From contig LUVW01000043.1 in NCBI GenBank assembly GCA_001661515.1, forward strand, positions 124,001 to 188,000: a DNA stretch of 64,000 bases. The letters are read 5' to 3'. The stretch is from Capniomyces stellatus (taxonomy: Eukaryota > Kickxellomycota > Harpellomycetes > Harpellales > Legeriomycetaceae). The notes under the pieces are model-generated. The model ran no database searches, was not told the DNA's origin, and was given only the letters and a program-made list of their open reading frames with translations. The position numbers were made by a program, and so were the translations under genes. This document shows, piece after piece, positions 20,617 through 33,415 of the stretch (positions are counted from its first letter, which is position 1; each line of letters opens with the position of its first letter).

Positions 20617-22566
20617 ATTATCCTACCTTCAACATTGCTTCAGTCATCTTTCAATTGTGGCTTATATTATTTTAATTCCAAGCTTTGAAATGGTTTATGT
20701 TACTTTTTTTATAAAGTTAAAAGCTTCTACTTTTACAAAATACTAGGTAGAAAAAAAAAAGAGTCCTGGTTTACTCACTACAGCTTTTTTTTTTTAATCA
20801 ATATGACTTAACGCTTTTCTACTTATTTCGCTTCCTTATAAATGCTGACTATTAATGTGAAAAAAAATATGAAAAAAGCAAGCTTTTCAATCGCTAAATA
20901 CGCTAATTCTCAAAACCTATTTCGGGGTTTCTATCAATTTAAACTATACACAACTTAAATTCTCAGTTTACCAAACAACAAGTACATGAAAAAAAGCTAA
21001 AGAACTTAAATTACCTTATTTTTTTTTAATTTTCTTTCAACTCGAATCAGCTTTTACTAGAAATCAAAATAAACACTTGTTTTTTCTGTTTTGATTTTTA
21101 ATCTCAACCGTTGAATCAAACTGCAACTTTTTTTCTTTTCTTTTCTTTTTAAAAAAAAACACATATATTTAGCTGAATCAATTGGATCTGGATCCAAACC
21201 ATGTTACAATGTTTATACGATTTAGTAATTTCATCAAATTTAACAAAGCCCATTTCTAAAGTCCATGCTTTCTATTTTTATCACTTGTGGTCCATTTATC
21301 CAACAAGTCTCTTCCTCCGTCAAATCAGCAGAGTTTTGGTGTTTTTTTATTTATGTTTAATCGAATATTTATTTTGGTTTATTTTGTTTTTTATTGGACT
21401 ATACAAAAAAAACAGGTCTTTAGCAAGTATACAATTGGCTGCTCTAAATGGAATATTCTGTTTTTCTATTGATCCTTTCTTTTATCAATCACATTTATAT
21501 AATTGACATACCAACTTTTCCTGATCTATTATTGCTGTGCCCTCTTTATTTATAAACGCCATTTATATTCCATAACTTTAATCCCATTTTCTGTTATTTT
21601 TAATCAACAATTACTAATTTGTTCTATCCTTGTAGCCAATAATGTTAAAACAAATGCCGACAGTGTAGCATCGCCAAAAAAACGAGTAAGATGTACTTGA
21701 GGATTCCAAATACAATATCCCAAGTCTTGTTTACAGCTAAAAAAGTACGGTTTAGGCTGGCTCATCTTTTTTACGTACAAACGTAGAAACTGTGATAGTT
21801 GCAGAAATGTTTGCAGCAGTAGAACTCACCTAGCCAACTGCCACATACCATTACAGCATTGCACGCCTCGATACAAAAGCTGGGTGTGCTATAAACATTG
21901 TGTCTATCTCTTCTCTATTAAAAGCATAGGCCAGTTAAACAAAACAGCGGCAAGTATGGTGATCAACACATGTTTACCTATTGCAGAGTCGACGCAATAA
22001 GCTGTTATTTGCTCTGGAAGTTTCCAAACCAATAATTGCATCTACCGGTTTATTTAAATAAAAAATAAACATGTTGACATTGATATAAACATGGTATAAA
22101 TGCAAAACAAGTTTGTTTGATGAATAAGCGAATAGACCAGCTCACGCCGCATTTACTACATTGATTGCAGTGTACATGAACACGTGTGTGGATTGTTTAT
22201 TGGTATGCGGTTAGATTTTCCAGAAAGAAAGAAAGAAAAACTTATCATAAGCAAAAAGAAATATTGTTTACTGATATATCAGCTGTCAACATGTTGCGTA
22301 AAGGCTATATGAGTTTGAATTGCGTTAAACTTGGGATCCATCAATCTAAAACAGGAAACGTTGTTGTCTGATTATATACCACTTGTACCAACTTTTTTTT
22401 AAAACACCCACACTCTATATTTATCAAACGCGTTTCCTCAAATCTACTCCCGCTCATTCTACTTGTAATTAGATCGTAAATTACTTTATTAATTCTCGGT
22501 CGATGTGTTATCATGGTAATGAGCGGTGAAAGAATGAGTGATTGGGCTTTTTCTGAACCTGAAGCA

Positions 22567-22568
<2 letters not shown>

Positions 22569-22599
<31 letters not shown>
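22569..22599. repeat. poly-G homopolymer, 31 bp
   Basis: Uninterrupted G run in an otherwise AT-rich intergenic region. It could fold as a G-quadruplex. The length may be approximate, because similar G/C runs elsewhere in the window end in N gaps. Confidence 0.95.
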
Positions 22600-22600
<1 letters not shown>

Positions 22601-22866
22601 GTATATTTTTTTGGGCACACCTTATAAAGTGATGTTTGAGTTAATAGGGTTGAAATAGTAACACAGCTGTTGTTTTAAGAGTTTGACCTCATTTTAACTG
22701 GCAATTAAAATATCACAGTTAAACTTCAACAAGAAGTATATTTATAAAAAAAAAAGTGTATATGGGTCAAAATCAAAATGTTAATGGATTGTTTTTGAGC
22801 CAAGAGAAGAAATCTAGCAAAAGTAGAATGATATTTCAACGACAAAAAAGAACAAAATTACAAGTG

Positions 22867-23056
22867 AAATAAAATAAGGTTTAGTAAAAAATTCAGTTTT
22901 TGTAGCATATTTCCACAGTAACTATAATCGTTTAAAAGTGTAAAAACAAAAAAACAAAAAATAAAAAAAGTCAAGTAATTTCAATAAAAAAAAGCAAAAA
23001 AAAAGGTCAAGTCGGAGAATAATAAATGATAAATGGAGAGAAGAGTAAAAGGATAA
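22867..23056 (+). repeat. dispersed upstream element, copy B (before YbeY)
   Basis: This is the counterpart of 6227-6463. Shared blocks in the same order include aaataaaataa, attcagttttt-tagc, cgttt-aa--tgtaaaa, aaaa-gtcaag, and gagagaagagta-aaggata. The copy ends exactly at the YbeY ATG. The same orientation relative to the downstream gene suggests a promoter-linked unit. Confidence 0.6.
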
Positions 23057-23797
23057 ATGATTAGGGTAGTATCGAGACAAAACAAAGTATGGATTCCAAA
23101 ACGGCTAGTTAGGTACGAAATGGAGTTAGTTTTACAGAGTGCGGGACTGGAAAAGAAGGAGGTTGGAATAGTGTTTGTTTCAAACAGAGAGATAAAGGAG
23201 ATGAATTCGGGGTATAGAAAAGTTGACAAGGCAACAGACATTCTGTCGTTTCCATTAGGCAAGGTCAGTTGGTTAGTTGGTTTAGAATGTATTGATTTAG
23301 ATATAGTGGAAAAGAAAGATGGAATAAATAGTCAAAAACAATGTGGATAAATGTGAATAGTTTTCGAGTCCAGGGGTGGTAGATAGTAAGGGAATAGACT
23401 TGGGAAAATTAGACAGCGACACAATAGAGGCACTGGAAGAAGAATCTCGAAATCTTGGAGACATGTACATTAGCGCACAGTACGTTACCAGATACACAAG
23501 GGAGAGCAGCAACCCGGTAATTAATACACTAGACTGGATTTCAACACTGCTTGTCCATGGTTGCTGCCACCTGTTGGGTTATGACCATGAAACAGATACA
23601 GACTACAAACTGGTAAGAGTATAAAAAGGGAGGGAAAAAAAAAAAAAAAAAAGTTGGGTTAGGGGGGTTTTTAGTTTGAAAAGGGAGGGATTATTTACTA
23701 AAGATTATTTGGGTAGTAGATGGCAGAAAAGGAAAAGGAAATGAGAGAAAGGATAAAAGAGTTGCGGAAAAGAAGCAAGAAGAAAAAGATAGATTAA
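23057..23797 (+). CDS. YbeY-family endoribonuclease (rRNA maturation factor)
   Basis: Three exons: 23057-23263, 23361-23612, 23720-23797 (537 nt, 178 aa, all phase 0). YbeY is a metal-dependent RNase that matures 16S-type rRNA in bacteria and acts in mitochondria or plastids in eukaryotes; a mitochondrial role is inferred here. The sequence has EVGIVFVSNREIKEMNSGYR, then DKATDILSFPL (family DVLSFP). It ends with the metal-binding HGCCHLLGYDH, whose three His at 135, 139 and 145 fit the H-x3-H-x5-H rule, followed by a basic tail. The first intron uses GTCAGT as donor, which is slightly atypical. The gene converges with ACO1, with 128 nt between stop codons. No long presequence is visible; the protein begins MIRVVSRQNKVWIPKR, which is basic. 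Confidence 0.88.
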
Positions 23798-23925
23798 TAG
23801 ATTAATAGGGATTAGATAGGGGATTAGAATAGATGATTTGCAAGAGATTTATTAATATAAAAGAAAAGATATATTAAAAAATAAATAATTAAATAAAGAA
23901 TAAAAGAAATAATAGTAATAAGAGA

Positions 23926-26475
23926 TTATTCAGACATCTTGTTGAGAGCAGAACCAGCCTTGAACCAACCGATTTGGTTGTCATTGAAGGTGTGGTTGAC
24001 CTTGAACTCGACAGTTTCACCAGACTTGCGGGTAAGTCTAACAGTGAGCTGTTTGCCAGGGGTGAGGGAGGTTAGGCCAAGAACGCTGACCTTATCATCA
24101 GGGTTGATGAGGTCGTAGTCAGCAGGGTTAGCAAAGGTGATTGGAATGACACCCTGTTTCTTCAAGTTAGTTTCGTGAATTCTGGCAAAGGACTTGACCA
24201 AGACAGCAACACCACCGAGATGGCGGACTTCAAGGGCAGCATGTTCACGTGATGAACCCTCACCGTAGTTCTCGTCACCAATAACGACCCATGGGACGTT
24301 ATGGGCCTTGTAGTAGCGGGCAGTGGCAGGAACGGCATCCCATTTGTTAGTGAGGACATTGCGGACATTGTTGGCCTGATCATTTTCGGCATTGATGGCA
24401 CCAATAAGCATATTGTTGGAGATGTTGTCGAGATGGCCTCTGAACTTGAGCCAAGGACCGGCCATTGAAATGTGGTCAGTGGTGCACTTGCCCTTGGTCT
24501 TGATGAGGATTGGCATCTGGTCAAAGTCCTTACCGTCCCACTTGGAGAATGGGGCAAGGAGCTGGAGGCGGGTAGACTTGGGGTCGACCTTGACTGAGAC
24601 GGAATCACGTGACTCTGGGGGAGCCTGGTAGGTGTTTTCGCCGAGGTCGAAGCCTTTACCGGGCAATTCAAAGCCGGTTGGGGGGCTGAACTTGAAGGGT
24701 TTACCGGACTCGGTGGTGAGGGAGTCGGTCATTGGGTTGAAGTGGAGGGAGCCGCTGAACACCATTGCAGTGACGATTTCAGGGGACGCAACAAAGGCGT
24801 GAGTGGCAGGATTTCCGTCGTTTCTTCCTGTGAAGTTTCTGTTGTACGAGGTGACAATAGTGTTTGGCACGCCCTTTTCAACATCAGTACGGTCCCATTG
24901 TCCAATGCAAGGCCCGCAAGCGTTTGCGAGAACTACACCTCCAGCCTCGCGGAAGGTCTGGAGAACTCCGTCACGCTCGGTTGTGGCACGGACTTGTTCG
25001 GATCCAGGAGTGATGGTGAATCCAGACTTGATTTTGACACCGGCATCAAGAGCTTGGCGAGCCAATGAAGCAGCTCTGGTCATATCCTCGTATGAGGAGT
25101 TGGTGCATGAACCAATCAGACCAACAGACATCTTTTCAGGCCAGTTGTTCTTGATTGCGGTTTCCTTCATCTTTGAAACTGGGGTCATCAGATCTGGGGT
25201 GAATGGACCGTTAATTCTTGGTTCAAGCTTGTTGAGGTCGATTTCAATTACCTGGTCGTACTTGTGGCCTTCGTCAGCACGCAAGTTGTGTGCAAATGCT
25301 CTTGATGCTGATGCAATTGCCTCGCGGCTTGTTGAGCGCAAGTATCTGTCCATACTGTCTGTGAATGGGAAAACCGATGTTGTTGCTCCGATTTCTGCTC
25401 CCATGTTACAGATTGTTCCCATTCCTGTTGCTGAAATTCCATCAATTCCTGGTCCAAAGTACTCTACAATTGCTCCTGTTCCCCCCTTCACTGTCAGAAT
25501 TCCTGCTACCTCCAGAATCACGTCCTTTGGTGTTGCCCATCCTTGCAGCTTTCCTGTCAGCTTCACTCCAATTGTCTTTGGACACTTCAACTCCCATGGA
25601 ATTCCTGCCATCACATCTACTGCGTCTGCTCCTCCTACTCCTACCGCTACTGATCCCACTCCTCCTGCGTTTGGTGTGTGCGAATCTGTTCCTATTATCA
25701 ATGCTCCTGGGAATGCATAGTTCTCAATCACGATCTGATGGATAATTCCTGACCCTGGCTTCCAGAATCCCAGTCCGTACTTTGCACACGCTGTTGAAAG
25801 AAAGTCGTACACTTCCCCGTTCACCTCCTTTGCTACCGCCAAATCTACCTCTCCGTTCACCTTTGCTTGAATCAAGTGATCACAATGCACTGACGAAGGC
25901 ACTGCTACCTCTGGCATACCTGCTGACATAAACTGAAGAATCGCCATCTGTGCTGTTGCATCTTGGCACACTACTCTATCTGGTCTCAACTTCAAGTATG
26001 ACTCTCCTCTAATTATCTCTTGGTTAGCCGCATCTTCCAAATGTCCATACACTATCTTTTCTGAAAGTGACAATGGTCTCGCCAATCTACCCAATTCAAT
26101 TCAAGTCATTCCATTCCATTTCAATTGCTATTCCTTTTATCCTCATATATATATATATATATATATCCCCATATTTATCCACATTCTCACCTTTTGCGTA
26201 CTGTGCTAATGTTTTCGTCAATACGTTTATAGTCTATGAATTTCTTGCTCTCAAGACGTGACATTGGAACTGATTGAGGTACTGATGCAAACCCTCTCAT
26301 TCCTGCCTTCAAGCATGAAAGCTTGTTGCCCTATTTCCCACCAATTATCTCTTATTATTTTCCCCTCCTTATACCTCTTCTCTCTCTCTCTCTCTCTCTC
26401 TTTCTCTATCCCACTCCTACTCTCGTTCTCTCTTCTTACCTGGATTGTTCTTTTGATTGTGTTTGAAGAAATCAT
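23926..26475 (-). CDS. ACO1: mitochondrial aconitate hydratase
   Basis: Three exons: 26475-26440, 26330-26191, 26086-23926 (2337 nt, 778 aa, matching the yeast Aco1 length). It interconverts citrate and isocitrate in the TCA cycle through a 4Fe-4S cluster. The first two exons give a presequence ([12 protein letters not shown], then [13 protein letters not shown]), followed by [12 protein letters not shown] and the [12 protein letters not shown] block. Cluster ligands are visible in [14 protein letters not shown] and [10 protein letters not shown]. Substrate-site blocks include [35 protein letters not shown] and [20 protein letters not shown] encodes conserved leucines (e.g. VKLTGKL). Intron 2 holds an (AT)n and intron 1 a (CT)n microsatellite. 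Codons shift from purine-ending to pyrimidine-ending near 25300. Confidence 0.97.
26144..26166. repeat. (TA)n microsatellite in ACO1 intron 2
   Basis: About eleven TA dinucleotides within the intron at 26087-26190. Confidence 0.9.
26380..26404. repeat. (CT)n microsatellite in ACO1 intron 1
   Basis: About ten consecutive CT dinucleotides on the plus strand, i.e. (GA)n in the sense strand of the intron at 26331-26439. Confidence 0.9.
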
Positions 26476-28717
26476 CTTTTTTCTTTATTTCACACTTTTG
26501 ATTTGCTACTCTACTACCCTACCAGTAATTCAACATTTCATTTACATTATTGTTTTTTCTTGTGCTCCAAACTTGTCCTATATTCTCTAACCTCCCATCT
26601 CATTCAAAACCTGCAACTTTACTATGTTTTCCACACAATTTACTACTGTTATTCAGAATATATGTTACTTGAACTTTATTTACTTGATAGTTTTTCTGTT
26701 TCTGTTTCTGTCAAAAGTTTAATAAAACAAGCTTATCCTTTTATTTCCTCGTTTACTCTACTTTTTTATCCTTTTTCACCATTTCCACTTGATTCTTTAT
26801 TCTTTTTTACTTGCGTTTTTTTCTCTTTTTTTATTTTCAATTTGGATTTTCGTTTTTTAAATCCCAATCTCTCTATAGTTTTCTTATTTCTTATTTGTTT
26901 TTTTCTTTATCTTTTTTTTTTTTTCTTCCTCTAATTCTATTTGGTTTCATTTCAATTGAAAAACATTTATCCCTCTTACATAATCCTGTTCATATTAAAA
27001 TATATGTATACTCAGTCTTTTTTTTTTTTTCCGCCCTCCACAATCAACAATTTTGTCAGTTTAGTTTATCTTTTTCCTAGCTCTGCTTTATTTTGTCTAA
27101 TATAAACTCAACTTTTACCTTGAAATGAATGTGGTTTTTTGACCCTTCAAGCTCCTCTGATTTGTCGCCTTTTTATTTTATCTCTATAATCTATAGAATC
27201 CCTTAACTTCCATTTCAATTTGAACTTAGGAAAACTTTCCAATTACAAAACAGAGTCACAAAGTTTTTCCTATTTTAATTTCAAAATTTTTATTAATTAA
27301 TTTTTTTTTCTTTTTGATGAATTTCATTCACCTTGCTTTTGCTCCTGTTTTCATTAAATCGCTCTTGATTTAAAAAGCCACCTCGCCACCCCCTCCTCCC
27401 AACTTTGGGTTTACCATTGGACTTTGAAAGTTTAATTTTCTTTTTTAACTGCATACAAACCACCTTCTGGTTATTTATTTCAATTAAGCCTTTTCTTCTT
27501 ATCTCCAAATATAATCTTTAAACTACAGATTTCCTGTCCTGTGCTTGGAACTGGATTATCTTTATCTCTATTTTTTTTATTTGACTCTCGCTATCTTATT
27601 ACGGTTAAAATTACGTTTTGTCCATCTTTCCTATCTATTTCCAACATTCGTTCCTTCCTCTCCCCCCCCCCCCCCCCCCCCCCCCCCCCCNNNNNNNNNN
27701 NNNTCCCCCCCCCCCCCCCCCCCCCCTCCTGGCCATTGATTCAAGTCCTGTTATCCTCACCAAACTATTAGTAACATTTTACTATCTAAATAGAATCAAT
27801 CATTCTCCATTTCTCAAATATCCCCTTTACGGCTGAGTTATCCTTTTAATCCATTTCTCTTTTTTTTTAGTTTCCCTTCTTTTTATCTTTCCACCAATTT
27901 CCAATATTTTCAATCAACCGTTCCTTGTTTTACCTTTGTAATTTTTACTCTAATTCTTTTCAAATATCCTTATCTCTCTGTTGTAATTGGCCAGTACCCC
28001 TGCTCTCTTCTTTACTGAATTACTCGTTCTTTTTTTATTTTTATTTTTTTCATTTACTGAAATACGTTTAATTCGTGTTTTTATTACTATTTCGTTGTTA
28101 CTTTTTACCAGTAATCCACTTTACATTTTCATATGTTAATTTCTGGATATTTGCTCAATGTTCAGCCAAAATCCGCTTTGAAAACGTGCTTCACAAATAT
28201 CCAAGTCATCTTAAAATCATCTTGCTGACCTCATTGTTAGCCCGTCTGTTGATTCTCATCAACCGCTATTATCGTAGACCATCATCCTATGATACACTTG
28301 CTCACTTTTTTCTGTTTTCTGTCACGATTTTTTAGCCTGAATCCATGTTTTCTGTTTATCTTCCTTTTTCGTTTTTATTTTCAAAATGCCTCAAGCATAA
28401 ACAAATATATCATTGACTAGTCTTTGGATGTATTCAACACTCAAAGTCATGTTGGGTGTTTTAAAGTATTCATTTTAGAACCGTTCTTTTTCTTGCAAAA
28501 GTTCATGTACCTTGTAATTTAGAATAGAGTTTGAACTGGCATGTGAAATTTCAACTTTAACCACAACATCCCGACAGTCCGATATTATTTCCAAGCCACT
28601 CTAGCACAATATTCTAAACAACCAGCCAAAAATAATAAACATAATAACATTAACAAACTAGCAAGTTTTTGATTAAATAAACTGTCAATACAAACTGAGA
28701 TCACAAAATTTCCTCAA
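26476..28717. other. large T-rich intergenic region with poly-C tract and gap
   Basis: About 2.2 kb upstream of ACO1, strongly pyrimidine-rich on the plus strand (long T runs). It includes a C29 run, 13 Ns, then a C22 run (27662-27726). I find no gene; open frames here are made of Phe/Leu/Ser codons from the T-rich composition. Confidence 0.6.
27662..27726. repeat. poly-C tract interrupted by an N gap
   Basis: C run 27662-27690, N run 27691-27703, one T, then C run 27705-27726. The gap sits inside the homopolymer, so the true length is unknown. Confidence 0.95.
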
Positions 28718-28799
28718 GGTGACTTGCCCGAGTGGTCCAAGGGGTCAGGTTTAGGCCCTGATATGGAAACATGCGTGGGTTCGAACCCCACAGTCATCA
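28718..28799 (+). tRNA. tRNA-Leu (anticodon TAG)
   Basis: An 82-nt class II tRNA. Acceptor GGTGACT pairs with AGTCATC (one G-T). The D arm CCC/GGG has a GAGTGGTCCAA loop. The anticodon stem TCAGG/CCTGA encloses loop TTTAGGC, anticodon TAG. A long variable arm (TATGGAAACATGC) forms its own hairpin, as in Leu/Ser tRNAs. The T stem GTGGG/CCCAC encloses TTCGAAC, with discriminator A at 28799. There is no intron, and a T-rich terminator follows. The DNA lacks CCA. Confidence 0.95.
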
Positions 28800-29350
28800 T
28801 TTCTTTTTGATTCTATTGTCCAAAATGAAGATTTTACTCAAACTTATAAAAAGTATTTTTATTTTAGTTGCAGTTTCAAAAATGGATAAATTTAAAGCGT
28901 GGAGTTTGAAATACATTCAGACCAGAATGTATGAGCCAATAGGACACAAACATTTTCCATTCTTTGCTTTATTTTATTTGTCAATTAACTGAATGAAAAG
29001 AGCAGGAGAAATTAGACCAGCAAATTGCCAACTTGGTTTTCTTTTCCCCACCCAATTGTTAATAAAAATTCAATAAGCTGGTAATAATCAGCATTTCTTG
29101 CTTTAATTTTTGCAATCAGTAAATTCACAATTCAAAACACGATATAGCGACTTGCAAACACGGCTTTAAATCTTGAATTGAAATCCCAAGAAAGCAACAG
29201 CCCAGTGCTTCAGCGAATGAAAAAAAAAGTGTGGATAGAAAGCGTGTATAGTAGAAACAAAAGACATGGTGGTGAATTAAATTGGAAAGCTGAAGACACA
29301 TCATTAACCTGGTAAATATAAAGACGCAAAAGTAACAGAAATAGCACAAT
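28800..29350. other. intergenic, tRNA-Leu to VPS41
   Basis: About 550 bp. A short ATG frame at 28824-28992 has no recognisable domain. Otherwise this is the 5' flank of VPS41. Confidence 0.55.
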
Positions 29351-32300
29351 ATGGGATCCAAAAGAAAGAACAGAGGCAGCATAGACAAGAATTCCGAAGG
29401 AAAGAAGGAATTAGATGTAAAAGATGTAGCTGTAAAAGATGTAGAAGGAGAAAATGTAAATGTAGAAGGAAAAACGCAAAATTTCCACAGTGAAGCCCCA
29501 AAAGAAAACACAGAGATAGAAGAGAGTATCGAAAGCAAGGATGCTGGACACGATGAGGATTCAGAAGACGAGGAAGACGAGGATATAGAGCCGGTTTTAA
29601 ATTATAAACAGATTAAAGGTGGCTTGGTGGAGATTTTTGAAAGAGATTCTGCAAGCGTAATGCTTGTGACAAACAAAATTATAGTAAGCAAACGAACGCA
29701 CTTTTGTAAATGAAAGGAAGGATTAAGAAAGAAAGAAAAATGACGAAGAGTAATAGTAAATAACTGATGGAGCTTGTTTACTGAAATAAATAGGTGTTGG
29801 GAACCCATGGCGGTTTCGTTTACGTGCTGGATTTGGAAGGAAATGTGGTAAATAGGTGGCAGAGTCATAGGGCAGCAGTGACGAGTGTGTCGGTAAACAA
29901 GGGTAACGAGTATATTGTGAGTGGGGGAGACGATGGAAAGGTGGTTTTGCATGGGTTATTTTCGTTGGAGCGAAAGATAGTGGCAGACCATAACAGACCA
30001 GTGAAGGCGGTGGTTATTGAGCCCGAGTATAGCAAGTTTGAAGGGAAAATAGTATCAGGAGGAAAGCTGGGGTCACTGATTTTGCATGAGGAAAGGAGGT
30101 GGCCTTTGAAAAGGAGAGATTTGGTGCTTGATGAGGGCCGAGGTACAATTCAGGCGATTGTGTGGCAAGGGAAATATATTGCTTGTGGAAATGAAGAGGT
30201 AAGTTGGCAGTTGGACAAATAAAAGGGATTATGGATTGGTAGTGGGCGTAAAGTAACTATTGGGAAAAAGGAAGGAAAAAGAGCAAAATTTACCATGTTT
30301 AAATTGGTTGGCTTTGCAATTAAGATAAAGAGTGGTTGAGTAGATAAAAACAAATAAAAAAAAAGAAAGAGAGAGAGAGAGAAATATTGGGAGCAATTAT
30401 AAATCAGAAAAATGTAATTTTTTTGGAAAATAGGGAGTGATTATATACGATATGGAGACGCTGGTTCCGCTAACATTTATCCAGAGAGTAGCAAATAGTC
30501 CAATGACGGAACTGTACCCGTGTAGGATACAATGGGAGGAGGAGCGGAGGCTGGAGATTGTGTGGGGGCAATACGTGCAATTAGTGGAGCTGACAACGCA
30601 GATAGTAGGGGTAAACAGGCAGGAAGAGGGTCAAGGCAGCCAGATATATGCAAAGGTGACAAAGCTGATAGAAAACGATGGAGCAGTGGTTGGATTTTCA
30701 CAGAATAATGACGAGTACCTTGTGCTTGTCTATGGCGGAGAAATGCACAAGGAAATCGAATCAACAAAGAAGAGTTTGGAAAGGGGTCAAGGGGTAGAGG
30801 AATCAGAATCAATTGGTAGTGGTAGTGGTAGTGGTAGTGGTAGTGACAGTGGTGATGATATTGGTGATGAAGAGAGTGGGGATGAAGATGGGGAGATGGC
30901 GCCAGAGTTACGGACAATAGGAAGCAATTTGGAAGAGAACACACGAGATGTGTTGCTGGTTCCAGGGTACAAGATGTACATAGCGAGCCAGTACAGTCTG
31001 GTGCGAATGGGGAATGTGTACAACGAGGCAGGAAACAATAGTAGCGAAATCGACAAAACGTGGTATGTAGTGAGTCCAAAACAGATTATCCGGGTGAAGG
31101 AACGTACTTTTAGAGAGCATATAGAGTGGCTTATGGAGAGAGGGCAGGTGGCAGAGAGCTACTCGGATATAATGGATGCACAGAGGTACCAAGTGGGTAG
31201 GTATGCCGACTTGGCCAAGGTTGAGCCAATCAGTGTACAGTTGCTGAAGGACGTTGGAGAAAAGTATGCAGAGATACTGATGGGTAGGAAAGAGTACCAG
31301 GAGGCGGCGAAGGTGGTGGGGTATGTGCTGGGGAGAGTTCGGGAAAGTGGGGGAGGAGTTGCGGAGAAGCTTGGGGAGCTGTGGGAAATGTGGGCGTTTG
31401 AGTTTGCAGCGGCTGGAGAGCTTGGGGAAATAGCCAATTATTTGCCCAGAGACGTGGAGGGGATTCCGGCAACGGTGTACGAAATGGTGTTGGCACATTT
31501 GCTGTCAACGTCGGTGGAAAAGTTCTGCAGAACGATTAAGCTGTGGAGTCTCAGCTTGTTTAACGTCAAGAGTGTGGAGCTGGCAATGATTGACAGGATC
31601 AACAAGATTGAGGCAGAGCAGAAGACACGAGCAGCCAGCACGACAGAAGCAAAAGTAGAAGCGGAAATGGGGGGTATGCAGCTGGGTGGCCATGATCGCG
31701 GCGGTGGGAACGAGGTAGAGCTGCTGCAGAAGGCTTTGGCGGAGTTGCTTGATAGGGACGGACAGCCAGGAAAGGCGGTTGTTTACTTGCTGAAGTTGGG
31801 GGAAGTTGGGGTGGTTGATCGAATAGAAAGGGAGAATCTGGTGTCGTTTGTGCGAAACAGAGTGCAATTGGTGATGGACTACGACGAGATGTATATAGAA
31901 ATGACGGAGAGCCAAAAGGTAGGAGGATCAGGAGGCAGTGGGGGGAATTGCGGGAGAGGCGAGGGGAATTCAGGAGAAGAAAGTGGGGAAAGTAAAAGTA
32001 GACATCAAGTTCCGCTGTCTGTGAGTTCTTCGGCGCCCGGAGTAACGTTATTGACGAACCACACATCGGCAGTTCCACCAGCAACAGCAGTGTCGCAGCT
32101 GCTGAAGAGTCCGAAGCAGTTGCACGTGTACCTGCACACGCTGAGGACAAAGGACCCAGACTTGATGCCGGTAGAGTATGGTGACTTGCAGGTGGAGTTG
32201 TATGCAGAGTATAACAGTGAGCTGCTGATGGGATTTCTGAGGTCGAGTTCAAGCTATGAGCTGAGCAAGGCGTGTCAGATTTGCGAGATGCGGGAGCTGG

Positions 32301-33415
32301 TCAACGAGACGGTGTACTTGCTGGGGAGGATGGGCGACTTCCGGCGGGCACTGGTTCTGATTCTGTACGAGTTGGGTGATGTTGACCAGGCGGTCAGATT
32401 TGCGGCTGAGCAGAGAGACCAGGAACTGTGGAATGATTTAGTGCGGTTTAGCATGATTTCCGACCCACAGCCAAAATCAAAGTCAAAACAAAAGTCAAAG
32501 AAAAAGCAAAAGCAAAAGTCAGACGATCTTTTTCCTGAACTCAACGCTGATGTTGCTGCTGATCTGCGTCTGGCACTTTTGTCACGAGCAGACCGTAACT
32601 TTATTGACCCAATATCTCTGATTCGAGGAATTCCAGCCCACGCTGAGGTTCCAGGAATCCACGGTGCAATTTCAAAGCTGCTCACCGACTCCAAAATGCG
32701 CATTGATTTGTGTCGTGGCGGACACACCGTGCTGAACTCAGACAACCAATCGTTACTGCTCAAGTCTATGCGGTATTCAAACCGTGGGATCCGCCTTGAC
32801 TGCGATAACTCTTGTTTGCTGTGCGGTTTGCCCATGTTTGAGTTGTTCCGATCCCACTCAAGTTCCTCCGAATTTCACTTGTCCACTCCCAGTTCCCCCG
32901 CCCCGGTTTCTGCTAAAAACGATTGTGACGTTCTCACTTTTTGGTGTGGCGATTCTTTTCATGCAAAGTGTCTGCTGCAACCTGACCTCTTCAACAAGGT
33001 CCGCATCCAAGCTTTATCACAAACCGCCCACCACCTCCAATTTTCTTCTGCCAAGTCGTCCCCCTTCTACAGTGCTTTGGAGTTTTGCTCTACTTTTGTT
33101 GCCTCAAAATTCGCCAAATCTTCCTTCATCAAACAGTACACCTCCCCATCTTGCCCCGTTTGCTCCTCTAGCCTCTCCCACTCTTTTGCCCACACAAATT
33201 CCCCCCACAACCTATTATCTTCCCCTTCTTCCTCTCCTTCCCCTCATTCTTCCTCTTTGCCTTTAGCTCTGCGTTCTACTCCCGCCCCCAACTTCTCGAA
33301 ATGGAAAATTCCTACCGATTATTCCGCCAGTTACAAACCCAGCCCACAGATCCAAACTCCCGAATATGATGTTTCCAATGATACTTTGCCCAACATCCAA
33401 ACTCTAGTCTTGTAA
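29351..33415 (+). CDS. VPS41: HOPS complex subunit Vps41
   Basis: Three exons: 29351-29683, 29794-30198, 30434-33415 (3720 nt, 1239 aa, all phase 0). Vps41 is the HOPS tethering subunit that binds Rab7/Ypt7 and AP-3 for fusion at the vacuole or late endosome. The sequence has an acidic N-terminal tail, then the Vps41 WD40-like start LNYKQIKGGLVEIFERDSAS, VLGTHGGFVYVLDLEGNVV, and VSGGDDGKVVLHGLFS, and next GVIIYDMETLVPLTFIQR. A helical clathrin-repeat-like region precedes residue ~1000. The C-terminal RING-type zinc module has CLLCGLP near 1038, CGDSFHAKC, and CPVC near 1153. It is longer than yeast Vps41 (992 aa) because of Ser/Gly/Asp-rich and Lys-rich linkers and a Ser-rich insert. Codons change from purine-ending to pyrimidine-ending near 32450. 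Confidence 0.92.

Larger units (their letters stand above)
20617..23056. other. large intergenic region with a 31-bp poly-G tract
   Basis: About 2.4 kb between the divergent CDC3 and YbeY starts. It is AT-rich with no recognisable gene; the open frames at 21201-21506 and 22186-22371 look like chance. It contains a run of 31 G (22569-22599) and, next to YbeY, the second copy of the element found upstream of the VanZ-like gene. Non-coding RNA content cannot be judged by eye. Confidence 0.55.

Noticed and set aside
20633..20663. Alternative septin first exon beginning MTEAMLK with a GTAGGA donor
   Set aside because: Its phase does not match any AG before exon 2; the ATG at 20616 with donor at 20543 does.
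28824..28992. Short frame just after tRNA-Leu with a hydrophobic N-terminus
   Set aside because: About 56 codons, no family, AT-driven composition. An upstream extension would overlap the tRNA gene.
30477..32835. Several minus-strand frames of 90-217 codons
   Set aside because: All are antisense to VPS41 and biased to Pro/Ser/His/Leu; no domains or splice logic.
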